A stretch of 64,000 nucleotides of DNA from Streptomyces griseoviridis (GCF_005222485.1 NZ_CP029078.1:3314001-3378000); one strand, 5' to 3'; counted from the stretch's first letter, positions 32,181 to 41,273 are shown. Notes: generated from the sequence alone by a model not told the origin. Made by a program: numbers and translations.

Positions 32181-34813
32181 GCGGAGCCTCCGATCAGGGT
32201 GAGGAAGGCGTCTTCGAGGCGGCGGTGCGGTCCGACGGAGGCGACCGGCACGTCGAGCCTGACCAGTTCGACGACGAGCCGGCTGGCGCTGCCCTCGGGG
32301 GTGAGGCGGACCAGGACGCCGTCGTCGGTGCGGAGCGCGGAGGCCACGCCGGGCAGCGCGGCGACCTTCTCCACGACGGGTTCCTCGACCGGTTCCGCGG
32401 TGCCGATCAGGAGGGTGTCGCCGGAGCCGATGATCTCGGCGACCGGGCCCGCCTGGACCAGCCTGCCGCGGTCCATGACCACGAGGTGGGTGCAGGACTG
32501 CTCGACCTCGGCCAGCAGATGGCTGGAGACGATGACGGTCCGTCCCGCGGTCGCGTACCTGATCATCACCTCGCGCATCTCGCGGATCTGCGGCGGGTCC
32601 AGCCCGTTGGTGGGTTCGTCGAGGATCAGCAGGTCGGGCAGGCCGAGCATGGCCTGCGCGATGGCCAGCCGCTGGCGCATGCCCTGCGAGTAGGTGCGCA
32701 CCGCGCGGGCCAGCGCGTCGCCGAGCCCGGCGATCTCCAGCGCCTCGTCCAGGTGGGCGTCCTCGGCGGGGCGGCCGGTGGCCCGCCAGTACAGCTCCAG
32801 GTTCTCCCGGCCCGACAGGTGCGGCAGGAAGCCCGCGCCCTCCACGAAGGCGCCGACCCGGGAGAGGACGGGGGCGCCCGGCCTGATCGGCTGGCCGAAG
32901 ACGCGGATCTCGCCGTCGTCCGGTTCGATCAGGCCCATCAGCATCCGCAGGGTGGTGGTCTTGCCCGCGCCGTTCGGCCCGAGCAGGCCGAGGACCTGGC
33001 CCTTCTCCACCCGGAACGACAGCTCCCTGACCGCGTACCGGTCGGTGGAGCGGGCGTAGCGCTTGCTCAGTCCGGTGATCTGGAGCGGGACGTCGCCGAG
33101 CGCGGGGTCGGGCGGGGCGGCGGCCGTGCGGCGGCGGCCGGTGAGCAGCAGCGCCGCGGCGACGGCGAGGCCCGCGAGGGGCAGCCACCACACCCAGGAC
33201 GGCAGCGTGGTCGCGGCGGTGCGCACCTCGGGCGCGGTCGGCACCTGGAGGTCGCCCTTGAGGGAGACGGTGTAGGTGGCCGGGGTCGTCGGGGAGGCGT
33301 AGCCGAGGTCGGTGGAGGCGAGGACCAGGCGGAGCCGGTGGCCCTGTTCGATCTCGTGGTCGACGGCCGGGAGCGTGATCGTGACGTCCTTGCCCGCCTT
33401 GGCGCCCTCGACGCGCACCGGGGTGACCAGCTGGGAGGGCAGCACGGAGCGGCTGCCGTCGGCGGCGACGTCGTACACCTTGGCGAAGAGGACGGCGTCG
33501 TCGCTGGTGGCCCTGACATGGACGGTGGCCTTCGGGGACCCGGTGATCCGCAGGCCGGTCCCGACCGGGGCGGAGTCGAAGCGGGCGTACTGGCCGGGGA
33601 AGTCGAGGGAGACGCCGACGCCGAGGGCGGAGAGCTGCGAGAGGCCCGCGCCCGCGCCGAGTCCGGGGAGCGCGGAGACGGCGGGCGGGCTGGCGCCCGC
33701 CGGGTTGACGAAGCGCTGCTCGCGTCCGGCGAGGGCGACGGGTTCGAGGCCGCTCTCCAGACCCGGGTAGCGGTCCGCGCTCGCGCCGCGCAGCAGGGCG
33801 GCGCCGTCGGTGGAGTCGACGCCTCCGGTGCGGGTGACGCGGAAGGCGGGGCCGGTGCCGGTGGCGTCGTCGTCCTTGAGGTAGCGGTCGAACCAGGCGC
33901 GGGTGCGGGTCTGGATCCGGCCGGCCTCCATGTCGCCGCCGTCGTGGCCGCCGGCGATCCAGTCGACGTCCACGGGGGCGCCGTTGGCGCGGATGGCCTG
34001 GGCGGCGGCGTCGGCCTGGCCGAGCGGGAACAGGGAGTCCGTCTGGCCCTGGGTCAGCAGCGTGGGCACCTTGATGCGGGCGGCGACGGCGGACGGCGAG
34101 CGGGCCTCGAGGAGCTTGCGGGCCTCGGCGTCGGGGGTGCCGGACTCGGCGACCCGCTCGTACATCCGGCACAGGTCGGGCTGGAATTTCGCGCAGCCGC
34201 CGCCGGAGTTGACGAAGATGCCCGCCCACAGTTTCTTGAAGACGCCGTTCGGGAAGAGGGCGTCGGCGAGGTTCCAGTAGGTGATGGCGGGGGCGATGGC
34301 GTCCACCCGGTCGTCGTGCCCGGCGGCGAGCAGGGAGACGGCGCCGCCGTAGGAGCCGCCCGCGATGCCCACCCGGGGGTCGCCGGGACGGTCCAGCTCG
34401 ACCTGCGGCCGGCGGGCGAGCCAGTCGATCAGCTTCGAGACGTCGGCGACCTCGGCGTCGGGGTCGTTGAGGCCGATCTGGCCGGTCGACCGGCCGAAGC
34501 CGCGGGCCGACCAGGTCAGGACCGCGTAGCCGTCCCTCGCCAACTCCTCGGCCTGGCCCCTGACGTCCTGCTTGCTGCCGCCGAAGCCGTGGGCGAGCAG
34601 GACGGCGGGGCGGCGTCCCGCGGTGTCGGTGGTGAAGTACGAGGTGTCGATGCGGACGCCGTCGATCGCCATCAGACGGTCCGTCCGGTGCACCGGCGCC
34701 TTCTGGTCGGAGGCGACGGCTGTCCAGGTGCCCACGCCGACGAGGACCGCGACCGCGGCGCCGGCCGCGAGCAGCCTGCGGGGGCGTGGGGGGCGGAGTG
34801 AGCGAAGATCCAT
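32177..34813 (-). CDS. Fusion: membrane-anchored alpha/beta hydrolase (CocE/X-Pro-peptidase-like) with ABC ATPase
   Basis: 878 residues. Residues 1-35 are a signal or anchor segment. Residues about 45-350 are an alpha/beta hydrolase (AHGFGGSKQD oxyanion region; nucleophile Ser in GIAGGSYGGAVS; GGHDGGD near the catalytic His). A jelly-roll domain like that of CocE/NonD hydrolases follows (about 400-545). A transmembrane segment (WVWWLPLAGLAVAAALLLTG, about 550-570) then leads into a full ABC ATPase, about 590-870: Walker A LLGPNGAGKTTT, signature YSQGMRQRLAIAQAM, Walker B LLILDEPTNGLD. The topology puts the hydrolase outside and the ATPase inside. No clear ribosome binding site precedes ATG 34813. 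It is coupled to the permease gene. Confidence 0.88.
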   Translation of the reverse strand: MDLRSLRPPRPRRLLAAGAAVAVLVGVGTWTAVASDQKAPVHRTDRLMAIDGVRIDTSYFTTDTAGRRPAVLLAHGFGGSKQDVRGQAEELARDGYAVLTWSARGFGRSTGQIGLNDPDAEVADVSKLIDWLARRPQVELDRPGDPRVGIAGGSYGGAVSLLAAGHDDRVDAIAPAITYWNLADALFPNGVFKKLWAGIFVNSGGGCAKFQPDLCRMYERVAESGTPDAEARKLLEARSPSAVAARIKVPTLLTQGQTDSLFPLGQADAAAQAIRANGAPVDVDWIAGGHDGGDMEAGRIQTRTRAWFDRYLKDDDATGTGPAFRVTRTGGVDSTDGAALLRGASADRYPGLESGLEPVALAGREQRFVNPAGASPPAVSALPGLGAGAGLSQLSALGVGVSLDFPGQYARFDSAPVGTGLRITGSPKATVHVRATSDDAVLFAKVYDVAADGSRSVLPSQLVTPVRVEGAKAGKDVTITLPAVDHEIEQGHRLRLVLASTDLGYASPTTPATYTVSLKGDLQVPTAPEVRTAATTLPSWVWWLPLAGLAVAAALLLTGRRRTAAAPPDPALGDVPLQITGLSKRYARSTDRYAVRELSFRVEKGQVLGLLGPNGAGKTTTLRMLMGLIEPDDGEIRVFGQPIRPGAPVLSRVGAFVEGAGFLPHLSGRENLELYWRATGRPAEDAHLDEALEIAGLGDALARAVRTYSQGMRQRLAIAQAMLGLPDLLILDEPTNGLDPPQIREMREVMIRYATAGRTVIVSSHLLAEVEQSCTHLVVMDRGRLVQAGPVAEIIGSGDTLLIGTAEPVEEPVVEKVAALPGVASALRTDDGVLVRLTPEGSASRLVVELVRLDVPVASVGPHRRLEDAFLTLIGGSA

Positions 34814-34966
34814 GGTTCAACGGTACGGGGGGTCTCCGACGGTTTGGGGGGACCGTGGAAGGAGGTGGGGGGTGGGGTGTACCGCGGTTGGTGTACGGGG
34901 TGGTGAGGCGCGGGGTGGTTTGGGGGAGGTGGCGGGGGTCGGGGGCGGGTGCGGGCCCGTCGGGGT

Positions 34967-34990
34967 TCTCGCGCAGTTCCCCGCGCCCCT
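34967..34990. repeat. Dispersed repeat copy (GCGCAGTTCCCCGCGCCCC type)
   Basis: Contains GCGCAGTTCCCCGCGCCCCT, the same core found three times at 42.3 kb. I recall this sequence as a frequent intergenic element in Streptomyces genomes. The 34814-35069 gap holds this repeat and a terminator, and no gene. Confidence 0.7.
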
Positions 34991-35017
34991 TTGGGGCGCG
35001 TGGTGTTCGCGGTGTGA

Positions 35018-35051
35018 GGAAGGGGCCGTCCTTGTGAGGACGGCCCCTTCC
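35018..35051 (-). terminator. Terminator of the inositol-catabolism operon
   Basis: GGAAGGGGCCGTCCT and its exact complement form a 15-bp stem with loop TGTG, 19 bases past the mmsA stop. Confidence 0.85.
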
Positions 35052-35069
35052 ATGGTCACCCGGTGGGTC

Positions 35070-36572
35070 TCAGTGGTTGCGGGGGAAGCCCAGGTCCACG
35101 CCTGTGGGGCCGTCCGCCGGGTCGGGCCAGCGGGTTGTGACGACCTTGCCGCGGGTGTAGAAGTGCGTGCCGTCGTTGCCGTAGATGTGGTGGTCGCCGA
35201 AGAGGGAGTCCTTCCAGCCGCCGAAGCTGTGGTAGCCGACGGGGACCGGGATCGGGACGTTCACGCCGACCATGCCGGCCTCGACCTCCAGCTGGAAGCG
35301 GCGGGCGGCGCCGCCGTCCCGGGTGAAGATCGCGGTGCCGTTGCCGAACGGCGACGCGTTGATGAGGGCGATGCCCTCGTCGTAGGTGTCGACGCGGAGC
35401 ACGCAGAGCACCGGGCCGAAGATCTCGTCCTGGTACGCCTTGGCGGTGGTGGGCACCTTGTCGAGCAGCGAGATGCCGATCCAGTGGCCGTCCTCGTAGC
35501 CCTCGACCGTGTGTCCCGTGCCGTCGAGGACGACCTCGCAGCCCTCGGCCGCCGCGCCGGTGACGTAGGACGCCACCTTGTCGCGGTGGACCTTGGTGAT
35601 GAGCGGGCCCATCTCGGAGGCCGGGTCGTCGCCGGGGCCGATCTTGATCTTCTCGGCGCGCTCGCGGATCTTCTCCACCAGCGTGTCGCCGATCGCGCCG
35701 ACCGCGACGACGGCCGAGATCGCCATGCAGCGCTCGCCCGCGGAGCCGTAGGCGGCGGAGACGGCGGCGTCGGCCGCGGCGTCCAGGTCGGCGTCGGGCA
35801 GGACCAGCATGTGGTTCTTGGCGCCGCCCAGGGCCTGCACGCGCTTGCCGTTGGCGGAGGCGGTGGTGTGGATGTAGCGGGCGATCGGCGTCGAGCCGAC
35901 GAAGGAGACGGCCTTGACGTCGGGGTGCTCCAGGAGGCGGTCGACGGCCACCTTGTCGCCGTGGACGACGTTGAAGACGCCGTCGGGCAGCCCCGCCTCG
36001 GCGAGCAGCTCGGCGATCTTGACCGCGGCCGAGGGGTCCTTCTCGGAGGGCTTGAGGACGAAGGTGTTGCCGGTCGCGATGGCGATCGGGAACATCCACA
36101 TCGGGACCATGGCGGGGAAGTTGAACGGCGTGATGCCCGCGACGACGCCCAGCGGCTGCCGGATCGAGGAGACGTCCACCCGGCTGGCGACCTGGGTGGA
36201 CAGCTCGCCCTTCAGCTGGACGTTGATCCCGCAGGCCAGGTCCACGATCTCCAGGCCGCGCGCGACCTCGCCGAGCGCGTCGGAGTGCACCTTGCCGTGC
36301 TCGGCGGTGATCAGCTCCGCGATGGCGTCGCGGTTGGCGTCGAGCAGCGCCCGGAAGCGGAACAGGATCTCGGTGCGCCGGGCCAGCGAGGACTGGCCCC
36401 AGGACACGAAGGCGTCCTTCGCGGCGGCGACCGCGGCGTCCACCTCCTCGACGGACGCGAACGCGACGTTGGTGGTGACGGCGCCGGTCGCGGGGTCGGT
36501 GACCGGCCCGAACGTGCCCGACGCGCCGTCGACGGACTTGCCGCCGATCCAGTGGTTGACGATCTTCGTCAT
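35070..36572 (-). CDS. mmsA: CoA-acylating methylmalonate-semialdehyde dehydrogenase
   Basis: 500 residues from ATG 36572 (MTKIVNHWIGGK), with GAAGGAG ten bases upstream. An aldehyde dehydrogenase fold with the MmsA/IolA signature: catalytic Cys in SAGERCMAISAVV, PFNFPAMVPMWMFPIAIATGNTFVLKPSEKDPS for cofactor binding. It converts malonate semialdehyde (inositol route) or methylmalonate semialdehyde (valine route) to acetyl- or propionyl-CoA. Here it is the last gene after iolD, 14 bases downstream of it, which supports the inositol role (IolA). Confidence 0.95.
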   Translation of the reverse strand: MTKIVNHWIGGKSVDGASGTFGPVTDPATGAVTTNVAFASVEEVDAAVAAAKDAFVSWGQSSLARRTEILFRFRALLDANRDAIAELITAEHGKVHSDALGEVARGLEIVDLACGINVQLKGELSTQVASRVDVSSIRQPLGVVAGITPFNFPAMVPMWMFPIAIATGNTFVLKPSEKDPSAAVKIAELLAEAGLPDGVFNVVHGDKVAVDRLLEHPDVKAVSFVGSTPIARYIHTTASANGKRVQALGGAKNHMLVLPDADLDAAADAAVSAAYGSAGERCMAISAVVAVGAIGDTLVEKIRERAEKIKIGPGDDPASEMGPLITKVHRDKVASYVTGAAAEGCEVVLDGTGHTVEGYEDGHWIGISLLDKVPTTAKAYQDEIFGPVLCVLRVDTYDEGIALINASPFGNGTAIFTRDGGAARRFQLEVEAGMVGVNVPIPVPVGYHSFGGWKDSLFGDHHIYGNDGTHFYTRGKVVTTRWPDPADGPTGVDLGFPRNH

Positions 36573-36586
36573 GCCCAGTAGCTCCT

Positions 36587-38470
36587 TCACAGATGGCGGC
36601 GTCGGGTGGAGACGTGCCGTTCGTACAGCTCACGTGCCTTGACCGCGGAGGGGCGGGTGGCGGTCTCGGCCACAGGTACATCCCACCAGGCCTGTGCCGG
36701 GGGCGGGCCCGACACTGTGTCTGCCGTTTCGGTCTCGACGTAGACACAAGTGGGAGTGTCGGCCGTCCGGGCGAGCGCGAGGGCTTCGCGCAGCTCCCGT
36801 ACGGTTTTCGCGCGCAGCACCCGCATGCCGAGGCTGGCCGCGTTGGCGGCGAGGTCCACGGGCAGCGGGGCGCCCGTGAACGTGCCGTCGTCGGCGGGGT
36901 AACGGTAGGCGGTGCCGAAGCGTTCGCCGCCGACCGACTCGGAGAGGCCGCCGATGGACGCGTACCCGTGGTTCTGCACGAGCAGCAGGGTGATCGCGAC
37001 GCCCTCCTGGACGGCCGTCACGATCTCGGTCGGCATCATCAGGTAGGTGCCGTCGCCGACCAGCGCCCAGACGGGTCGGTCGGGGGCGGCCATCTTCACG
37101 CCGATGGCGGCCGGGATCTCGTACCCCATGCAGGAGTAGCCGTACTCCAGGTGGTACTGGTCCCTCGACCGGGTGCGCCAGAGTTTGTGCAGGTCGCCGG
37201 GGAGCGAGCCGGCCGCGTTGATGATCACGTCGGTCTCGTCGACGAGCGCGTCCAGGGCGCCGAGCACCTGCGTCTGGGTGGGCCGGACGTCGGGTTCCTC
37301 GGCCTCGTAGGCGGCGTCGACGCGCTGCTCCCAGCGCTCCTTGTCCTCGGTGTACTCGGTGACGTAGGAGTCGGCCGTGCGGTGGCCCGGGGACGCCAGT
37401 GCCTCGGTCAGCAGTTCGAGGGCGGTGCGGGCGTCGGCGACCAGCGGGGCGGCGGCGAGCTTGTGGGCGTCGAAGGCGGCGATGTTGACGTTGAGGAAGC
37501 GCACGTCTTCGCCGGTGAACAGGGTGTGGGAGGCGGTGGTGAAGTCGGTGTAGCGGGTGCCGACGCCGATCACCAGGTCGGCGGTGCGGGCCAGTTCGTC
37601 GGCGGTCGCGGTGCCGGTGTGGCCGATCCCGCCGACGTCCTGCGGGTGGTCCCAGCGCAGCGAGCCCTTGCCCGCCTGGGTGGCGGCGACGGGGATCCCG
37701 GTGGCCTCGGCGAACGCGGCGAGGGCGGCCTCGGCGCGGCTGTGGTGCACTCCCCCGCCGGCCACCACGAGGGGGCGGCGGGCGGCCCTGATCGCGGTGA
37801 CGGCGGCGGCGAGTTCGGCCGGGTCGGGGGCCGGGCGGCGGACCGTCCAGATCCGGTCGGCGAAGAACGCGTCGGGCCAGTCGTACGCCTCGGCCTGCAC
37901 GTCCTGCGGGAGGGCGAGGGTGACCGCGCCGGTCTCGACCGGGTCGGTGAGGACCCGCATCGCCTGGAGCGCGGCCGGGATCAGGGCCTCGGGGCGGGTG
38001 ACCCGGTCGAAGAACCGGGACACCGGGCGGAGGGTGTCGTTGACCGACACATCGCCCGCGTGCGGGAGTTCGAGCTGCTGGAGCACCGGGTCCGCGGTGC
38101 GGCTCGCGAACGTGTCGCCCGGCAGCAGCAGGACCGGCAGCCGGTTGACGGTGGCGAGGGCGGCGCCGGTGACCAGGTTGGTGGCGCCGGGTCCGATGGA
38201 CGTCGTCACGGCGTGCGTGGAGAGCCGGTTGGACTGGCGGGCGTAGCCGACCGCGGCGTGCACCATGGCCTGTTCGTTGCGGCCCTGGTGGTAGGGCATC
38301 AGGTCGGCGTGTTCCAGGAGCGCCTGGCCGACGCCCGCGACGTTCCCGTGGCCGAAGATGCCCCAGGTCGCGCCGATCAGCCGCCGCCGTTCGCCGTCCC
38401 GCTCGGTGTACTGGGCCGCCAGGAAGCGGACCAGCGCCTGCGCGACCGTGAGCCTCGTCGTCGAGGTCAT
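36587..38470 (-). CDS. iolD: 3D-(3,5/4)-trihydroxycyclohexane-1,2-dione acylhydrolase
   Basis: 627 residues from ATG 38470, overlapping the iolB stop (ATGA). A ThDP-dependent enzyme. The N-terminal PP half contains WGIFGHGNVAGVGQAL and the conserved Glu region (YHQGRNEQAMVHAAVGYA). The C-terminal ThDP motif is GDGTYLMMPTEIVTAVQEGVAITLLLVQNHGYASIGG. It opens the ring of trihydroxycyclohexanedione to 5-deoxy-glucuronate. Length and motifs match IolD. The longer open frame to 38593 is rejected because of the overlap and family start. Confidence 0.95.
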   Translation of the reverse strand: MTSTTRLTVAQALVRFLAAQYTERDGERRRLIGATWGIFGHGNVAGVGQALLEHADLMPYHQGRNEQAMVHAAVGYARQSNRLSTHAVTTSIGPGATNLVTGAALATVNRLPVLLLPGDTFASRTADPVLQQLELPHAGDVSVNDTLRPVSRFFDRVTRPEALIPAALQAMRVLTDPVETGAVTLALPQDVQAEAYDWPDAFFADRIWTVRRPAPDPAELAAAVTAIRAARRPLVVAGGGVHHSRAEAALAAFAEATGIPVAATQAGKGSLRWDHPQDVGGIGHTGTATADELARTADLVIGVGTRYTDFTTASHTLFTGEDVRFLNVNIAAFDAHKLAAAPLVADARTALELLTEALASPGHRTADSYVTEYTEDKERWEQRVDAAYEAEEPDVRPTQTQVLGALDALVDETDVIINAAGSLPGDLHKLWRTRSRDQYHLEYGYSCMGYEIPAAIGVKMAAPDRPVWALVGDGTYLMMPTEIVTAVQEGVAITLLLVQNHGYASIGGLSESVGGERFGTAYRYPADDGTFTGAPLPVDLAANAASLGMRVLRAKTVRELREALALARTADTPTCVYVETETADTVSGPPPAQAWWDVPVAETATRPSAVKARELYERHVSTRRRHL

Positions 38471-39279
38471 CGGTAACCCTCCGTGTGGTCGGGGTGGAAG
38501 CAGATCCGCCACTCCCGCGTCCGGCCGGGCCCCGCCATGACGTTCAGGTAGTACATGTCGTGTCCCGGCTGCGCGACCGACGGGCCGTGCCATCCGTCGG
38601 GGACGAGGACGGCGTCGCCGGAGCGGACCTCCGCGAGGACGTCCGAACCGCCCTCACGGGAGGGAGATACGCGCTGATAGCCGAATCCGTTCGGGCCGTC
38701 GATCTCGAAGTAGTAGATCTCCTCCAACTCGGCCTCCACGCCGGGCCGGTGCTCGTCGTGCTTGTGCGGCGGGTACGACGACCAGTTGCCGCCGGGAGTG
38801 ATCACCTCGACCGCGATGAGCTTGTCGCAGTCGAAGGCGTCGGCGGACGCGAAGTTGCGGACGTGGCGGGTGCACAGACCGCTGCCGCGTTCCTCGACGG
38901 GGACCTCCGGCGCGGGGCCGTAGCGGGCGGGGAGTTGTCGCTCGCACTTCGCTCCTGCCAGGGCGAAGCGGCCTCCCGCGCCGGAGGCGATCTGGGCCTG
39001 GGCGTCCCGGGGCACGTACGCGAAGTCGGTGACCGACGCGAACACGCTTTCCCTACCCAGGAGTTGGAACTCGTTCCCCTCTGTCCGCACGGTACATGCG
39101 CCTTCCAGGGGAAGGATGATCCACTCACTGTCACCGGTGGTGAAGGTATGGGTACCGCCGGGTGACAGTTCGACGATGCGCAGGCTGCTGTGGTTCCAGC
39201 CGGCCCGCTTCGGATCGATGTCGAGCGTGTAGTTGGCGTCGGCGGTGGTGCCCCGCGCGAGATGCAGCTCCCTGCTCAT
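38467..39279 (-). CDS. iolB: 5-deoxy-glucuronate isomerase
   Basis: 270 residues. A two-cupin protein of the KduI/IolB family. PHKHDEHRPGVEAELEEIYYFEIDGPNGFGYQRVS holds the metal-binding His/Glu set in the C-terminal cupin, and VLVPDGWHGPSVAQPGHDMYYLNVMAGP follows. It converts 5-deoxy-glucuronate to 2-deoxy-5-keto-gluconate, the step between IolD and IolC. Seven bases after the aldolase-like gene and overlapping iolD. Confidence 0.95.
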   Translation of the reverse strand: MSRELHLARGTTADANYTLDIDPKRAGWNHSSLRIVELSPGGTHTFTTGDSEWIILPLEGACTVRTEGNEFQLLGRESVFASVTDFAYVPRDAQAQIASGAGGRFALAGAKCERQLPARYGPAPEVPVEERGSGLCTRHVRNFASADAFDCDKLIAVEVITPGGNWSSYPPHKHDEHRPGVEAELEEIYYFEIDGPNGFGYQRVSPSREGGSDVLAEVRSGDAVLVPDGWHGPSVAQPGHDMYYLNVMAGPGRTREWRICFHPDHTEGYR

Positions 39280-39286
39280 TCGACCC

Positions 39287-40201
39287 TCACAGCAGTCCGA
39301 CGGCGGTGTCCACGGCGGCGGCCACGTCGCCGTCCGCCGGGTAGAGCAGTGAGCGTCCGACCACCAGGCCGCGCACGGTGGGCAGGCGCAGCGCGCCCCG
39401 CCACTTCTCGTACGCGCCCGCCTGGTCCTCGGGGGAGCCGCCGACCTCGCCGCCGAGCAGCACGGCGGGCAGCGTGGAGGCGGCCATGACCTCGGCCATG
39501 TCGTCGGGGTTCTCCGTGACCGGGACCTTCAGCCAGGTGTACGCGGAGGTGCCGCCGAGCCCGGAGGCGATGGCGATGGACCGGGTGACGGCCCCGGCCG
39601 ACAGGTCGTTGCGCAGCCGGCCGTCGGCGCCGCGGCGGCTGATGAACGGCTCGACGAAGACCGGCAGCCGGCGCGCGGCCATGGCGTCGATGGCGCGGGC
39701 GGTGGACTCCAGGGTGGTCAGCGAGCCCGGGTCGGTGTAGTCGACGCGCAGCAGCAGTTTGCCCGCGTCGAAGCCGAGCCGTTCGATGTCCTCGGGGCGG
39801 TGTCCGGTGAACCGGTCGTCCAGTTCGAAGGAGGCGCCCTGGAGGCCGCCGCGGTTCATGGAGCCGAGGACGACCTTGCCGTCGAGGGCGCCGAGCAGCA
39901 GCAGGTCGTCCAGGATGTCGGCGGTGGCGAGGACGCCGTCGACCCCGGGGCGTGACAGCGCGAGGCAGAGGCGGCCGAGGAGTTCGGCGCGGTTGGCCAT
40001 GGCGAACTCGCGTCCGCCGACGCCGAGCGCGCCGCGGGCCGGGTGGTCGGCCGCGACGATCATCAGCCGGCCGTTGTCGCCGAGCAGCGGGCGGCGGGTG
40101 CGGCGGGCGGCCGCCTCCGCTATGGCCTCGGGGTGCTCGGTGCGCAGCCTGACCAGTTCGGCGATGTCGACGCGGACGTCCGGGACGCGGGCGGCCGTCA
40201 C
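39287..40201 (-). CDS. Class I aldolase-like TIM-barrel protein of inositol clusters (Cgl0158-like)
   Basis: 304 residues from GTG 40201, overlapping the iolC stop (GTGA). A beta/alpha barrel of the DeoC/FbaB/LacD-type aldolase superfamily: RLMIVAADHPARGALGVGG, VLGSMNRGGLQGASFELDDRFTGH, GKLLLRVDYTDPGSL, GGTSAYTWLKVPVTENP with a candidate Schiff-base Lys, LLGGEVGGSPEDQ. I recall a Corynebacterium relative (Cgl0158) in an iol locus. Placed directly after the kinase, it is the best candidate for the 2-deoxy-5-keto-gluconate-6-phosphate aldolase step (IolJ role), since no other aldolase is in the operon. That is inference. Confidence 0.8.
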   Translation of the reverse strand: MTAARVPDVRVDIAELVRLRTEHPEAIAEAAARRTRRPLLGDNGRLMIVAADHPARGALGVGGREFAMANRAELLGRLCLALSRPGVDGVLATADILDDLLLLGALDGKVVLGSMNRGGLQGASFELDDRFTGHRPEDIERLGFDAGKLLLRVDYTDPGSLTTLESTARAIDAMAARRLPVFVEPFISRRGADGRLRNDLSAGAVTRSIAIASGLGGTSAYTWLKVPVTENPDDMAEVMAASTLPAVLLGGEVGGSPEDQAGAYEKWRGALRLPTVRGLVVGRSLLYPADGDVAAAVDTAVGLL

Positions 40202-41148
40202 CGTACGGCTCCGGCCGCGACGGCGGAGGCGATCTCCTCGGCGGTGGGCATCGCGGAGGAGCATTCGAGGCGGGAGGCGACGATCGCGCCGGCCGCGTTG
40301 GCGTCCCGCATGATCGTCTCCAGGTCGTGGCCGGCCAGCAGGCCGTGGCAGAGGGCACCGCCGAACGCGTCACCGGCGCCGAGGCCGTTGAGGACGTCCA
40401 CCGGCAGCGGCGGGACCTCGGCGGACTCGCCGGTGCGGGAGACCGCGAGGACGCCCTTGGGTCCCTGTTTGACGACGGCGAGTTCGACCCCGGCGTCCAG
40501 GAGCGCGCGGGCCGCGGCGTGCGGTTCGCGGACGCCGGTGGCGACCTCCACCTCGTCCAGGTTGCCGACGGCGACCGTGGTGTGGCGCAGGGCCTCGCGG
40601 TAGAAGGGGCGGGCCTCGTCCGGGTCGCTCCAGAACATGGGGCGCCAGTCGAGGTCGAAGACGGTGGTGCCGGCCTTGGCGCGGTGGGCGAGCGCGGTCA
40701 GGGTCGCGGTGCGGCTCGGCTCCTCGCTCAGCCCGGTGCCGGTGACCCAGAAGACGCGGGCGGCGGCGATGGCGTCCAGGTCCAGGTCCTCGGCGTCGAT
40801 CTGGAGGTCGGGGGCCTTGGGGCGGCGGTAGAAGTAGAGCGGGAAGTCGTCGGGCGGGAAGACCTCGCAGAAGGTGACCGGGGTGGGCAGGTCCTGGACC
40901 GGGGTGACCCAGCGGTCGTCGACGCCGAAGCGGCGCAGCTCCTCGTGGAGGTAGGTGCCGAACGGGTCGTCGCCGGTGCGGGTGACGACCGCGGTGGCGC
41001 GGCCGAGCCGGGCGGCGGCGACCGCGACGTTCGTCGCCGAACCGCCGAGGAACTTGCCGAAGCTCGTCACCTGCGGCAGCGGGACGCCGGTCTGCAACGG
41101 ATACAGATCGACCCCGATCCGCCCCATGGTGATCAGGTCGTACGCCAT
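40198..41148 (-). CDS. iolC: 5-dehydro-2-deoxygluconokinase
   Basis: 316 residues from ATG 41148, with AAGGGAAG upstream. PfkB-family kinase: start MAYDLITMGRIGVDLYPLQTGVPLPQVTSFGKFLGGSATNVAVAAARLG and C-terminal signature LNGLGAGDAFGGALCHGLL with the catalytic Asp. GRIGVDLYP with the long SFGKFLGGSATN stretch is typical of IolC rather than other sugar kinases. First gene of the leftward inositol operon, divergent from the iolE-like gene across a region with an operator-like sequence. Confidence 0.95.
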   Translation of the reverse strand: MAYDLITMGRIGVDLYPLQTGVPLPQVTSFGKFLGGSATNVAVAAARLGRATAVVTRTGDDPFGTYLHEELRRFGVDDRWVTPVQDLPTPVTFCEVFPPDDFPLYFYRRPKAPDLQIDAEDLDLDAIAAARVFWVTGTGLSEEPSRTATLTALAHRAKAGTTVFDLDWRPMFWSDPDEARPFYREALRHTTVAVGNLDEVEVATGVREPHAAARALLDAGVELAVVKQGPKGVLAVSRTGESAEVPPLPVDVLNGLGAGDAFGGALCHGLLAGHDLETIMRDANAAGAIVASRLECSSAMPTAEEIASAVAAGAVR

Positions 41149-41214
41149 CGGCTTCCCTTCGTAGCGGCTCTCCCTCGATTTTCTAGCCCTGCGGACGCGA
41201 CCCTGTCAACGTTT

Positions 41215-41224
41215 TGTCCAGACA
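41215..41224. promoter_or_regulatory. Candidate GntR-type operator between iolC and iolE-like genes
   Basis: TGTC-CA-GACA, an inverted repeat inside TTTTGTCCAGACATT, resembles operators of the HutC group of GntR regulators (cores like GTCTAGAC). GTCC and GGAC at 41216-41231 make a second, wider inverted repeat. TTGACA follows at 41237. No regulator gene is in the operon. Confidence 0.45.
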
Positions 41225-41273
41225 TTCGGACGAGACCTTGACAGCGCTCGCCGGCCGCCCGGAAGCTGACGCC

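Noticed and set aside
32225..34801. Plus-strand open frame of about 860 codons opposite the hydrolase-ATPase fusion
   Set aside because: Gly/Val/Asp/Arg-rich antisense frame with no motifs; the opposite strand has full ABC and hydrolase motifs.
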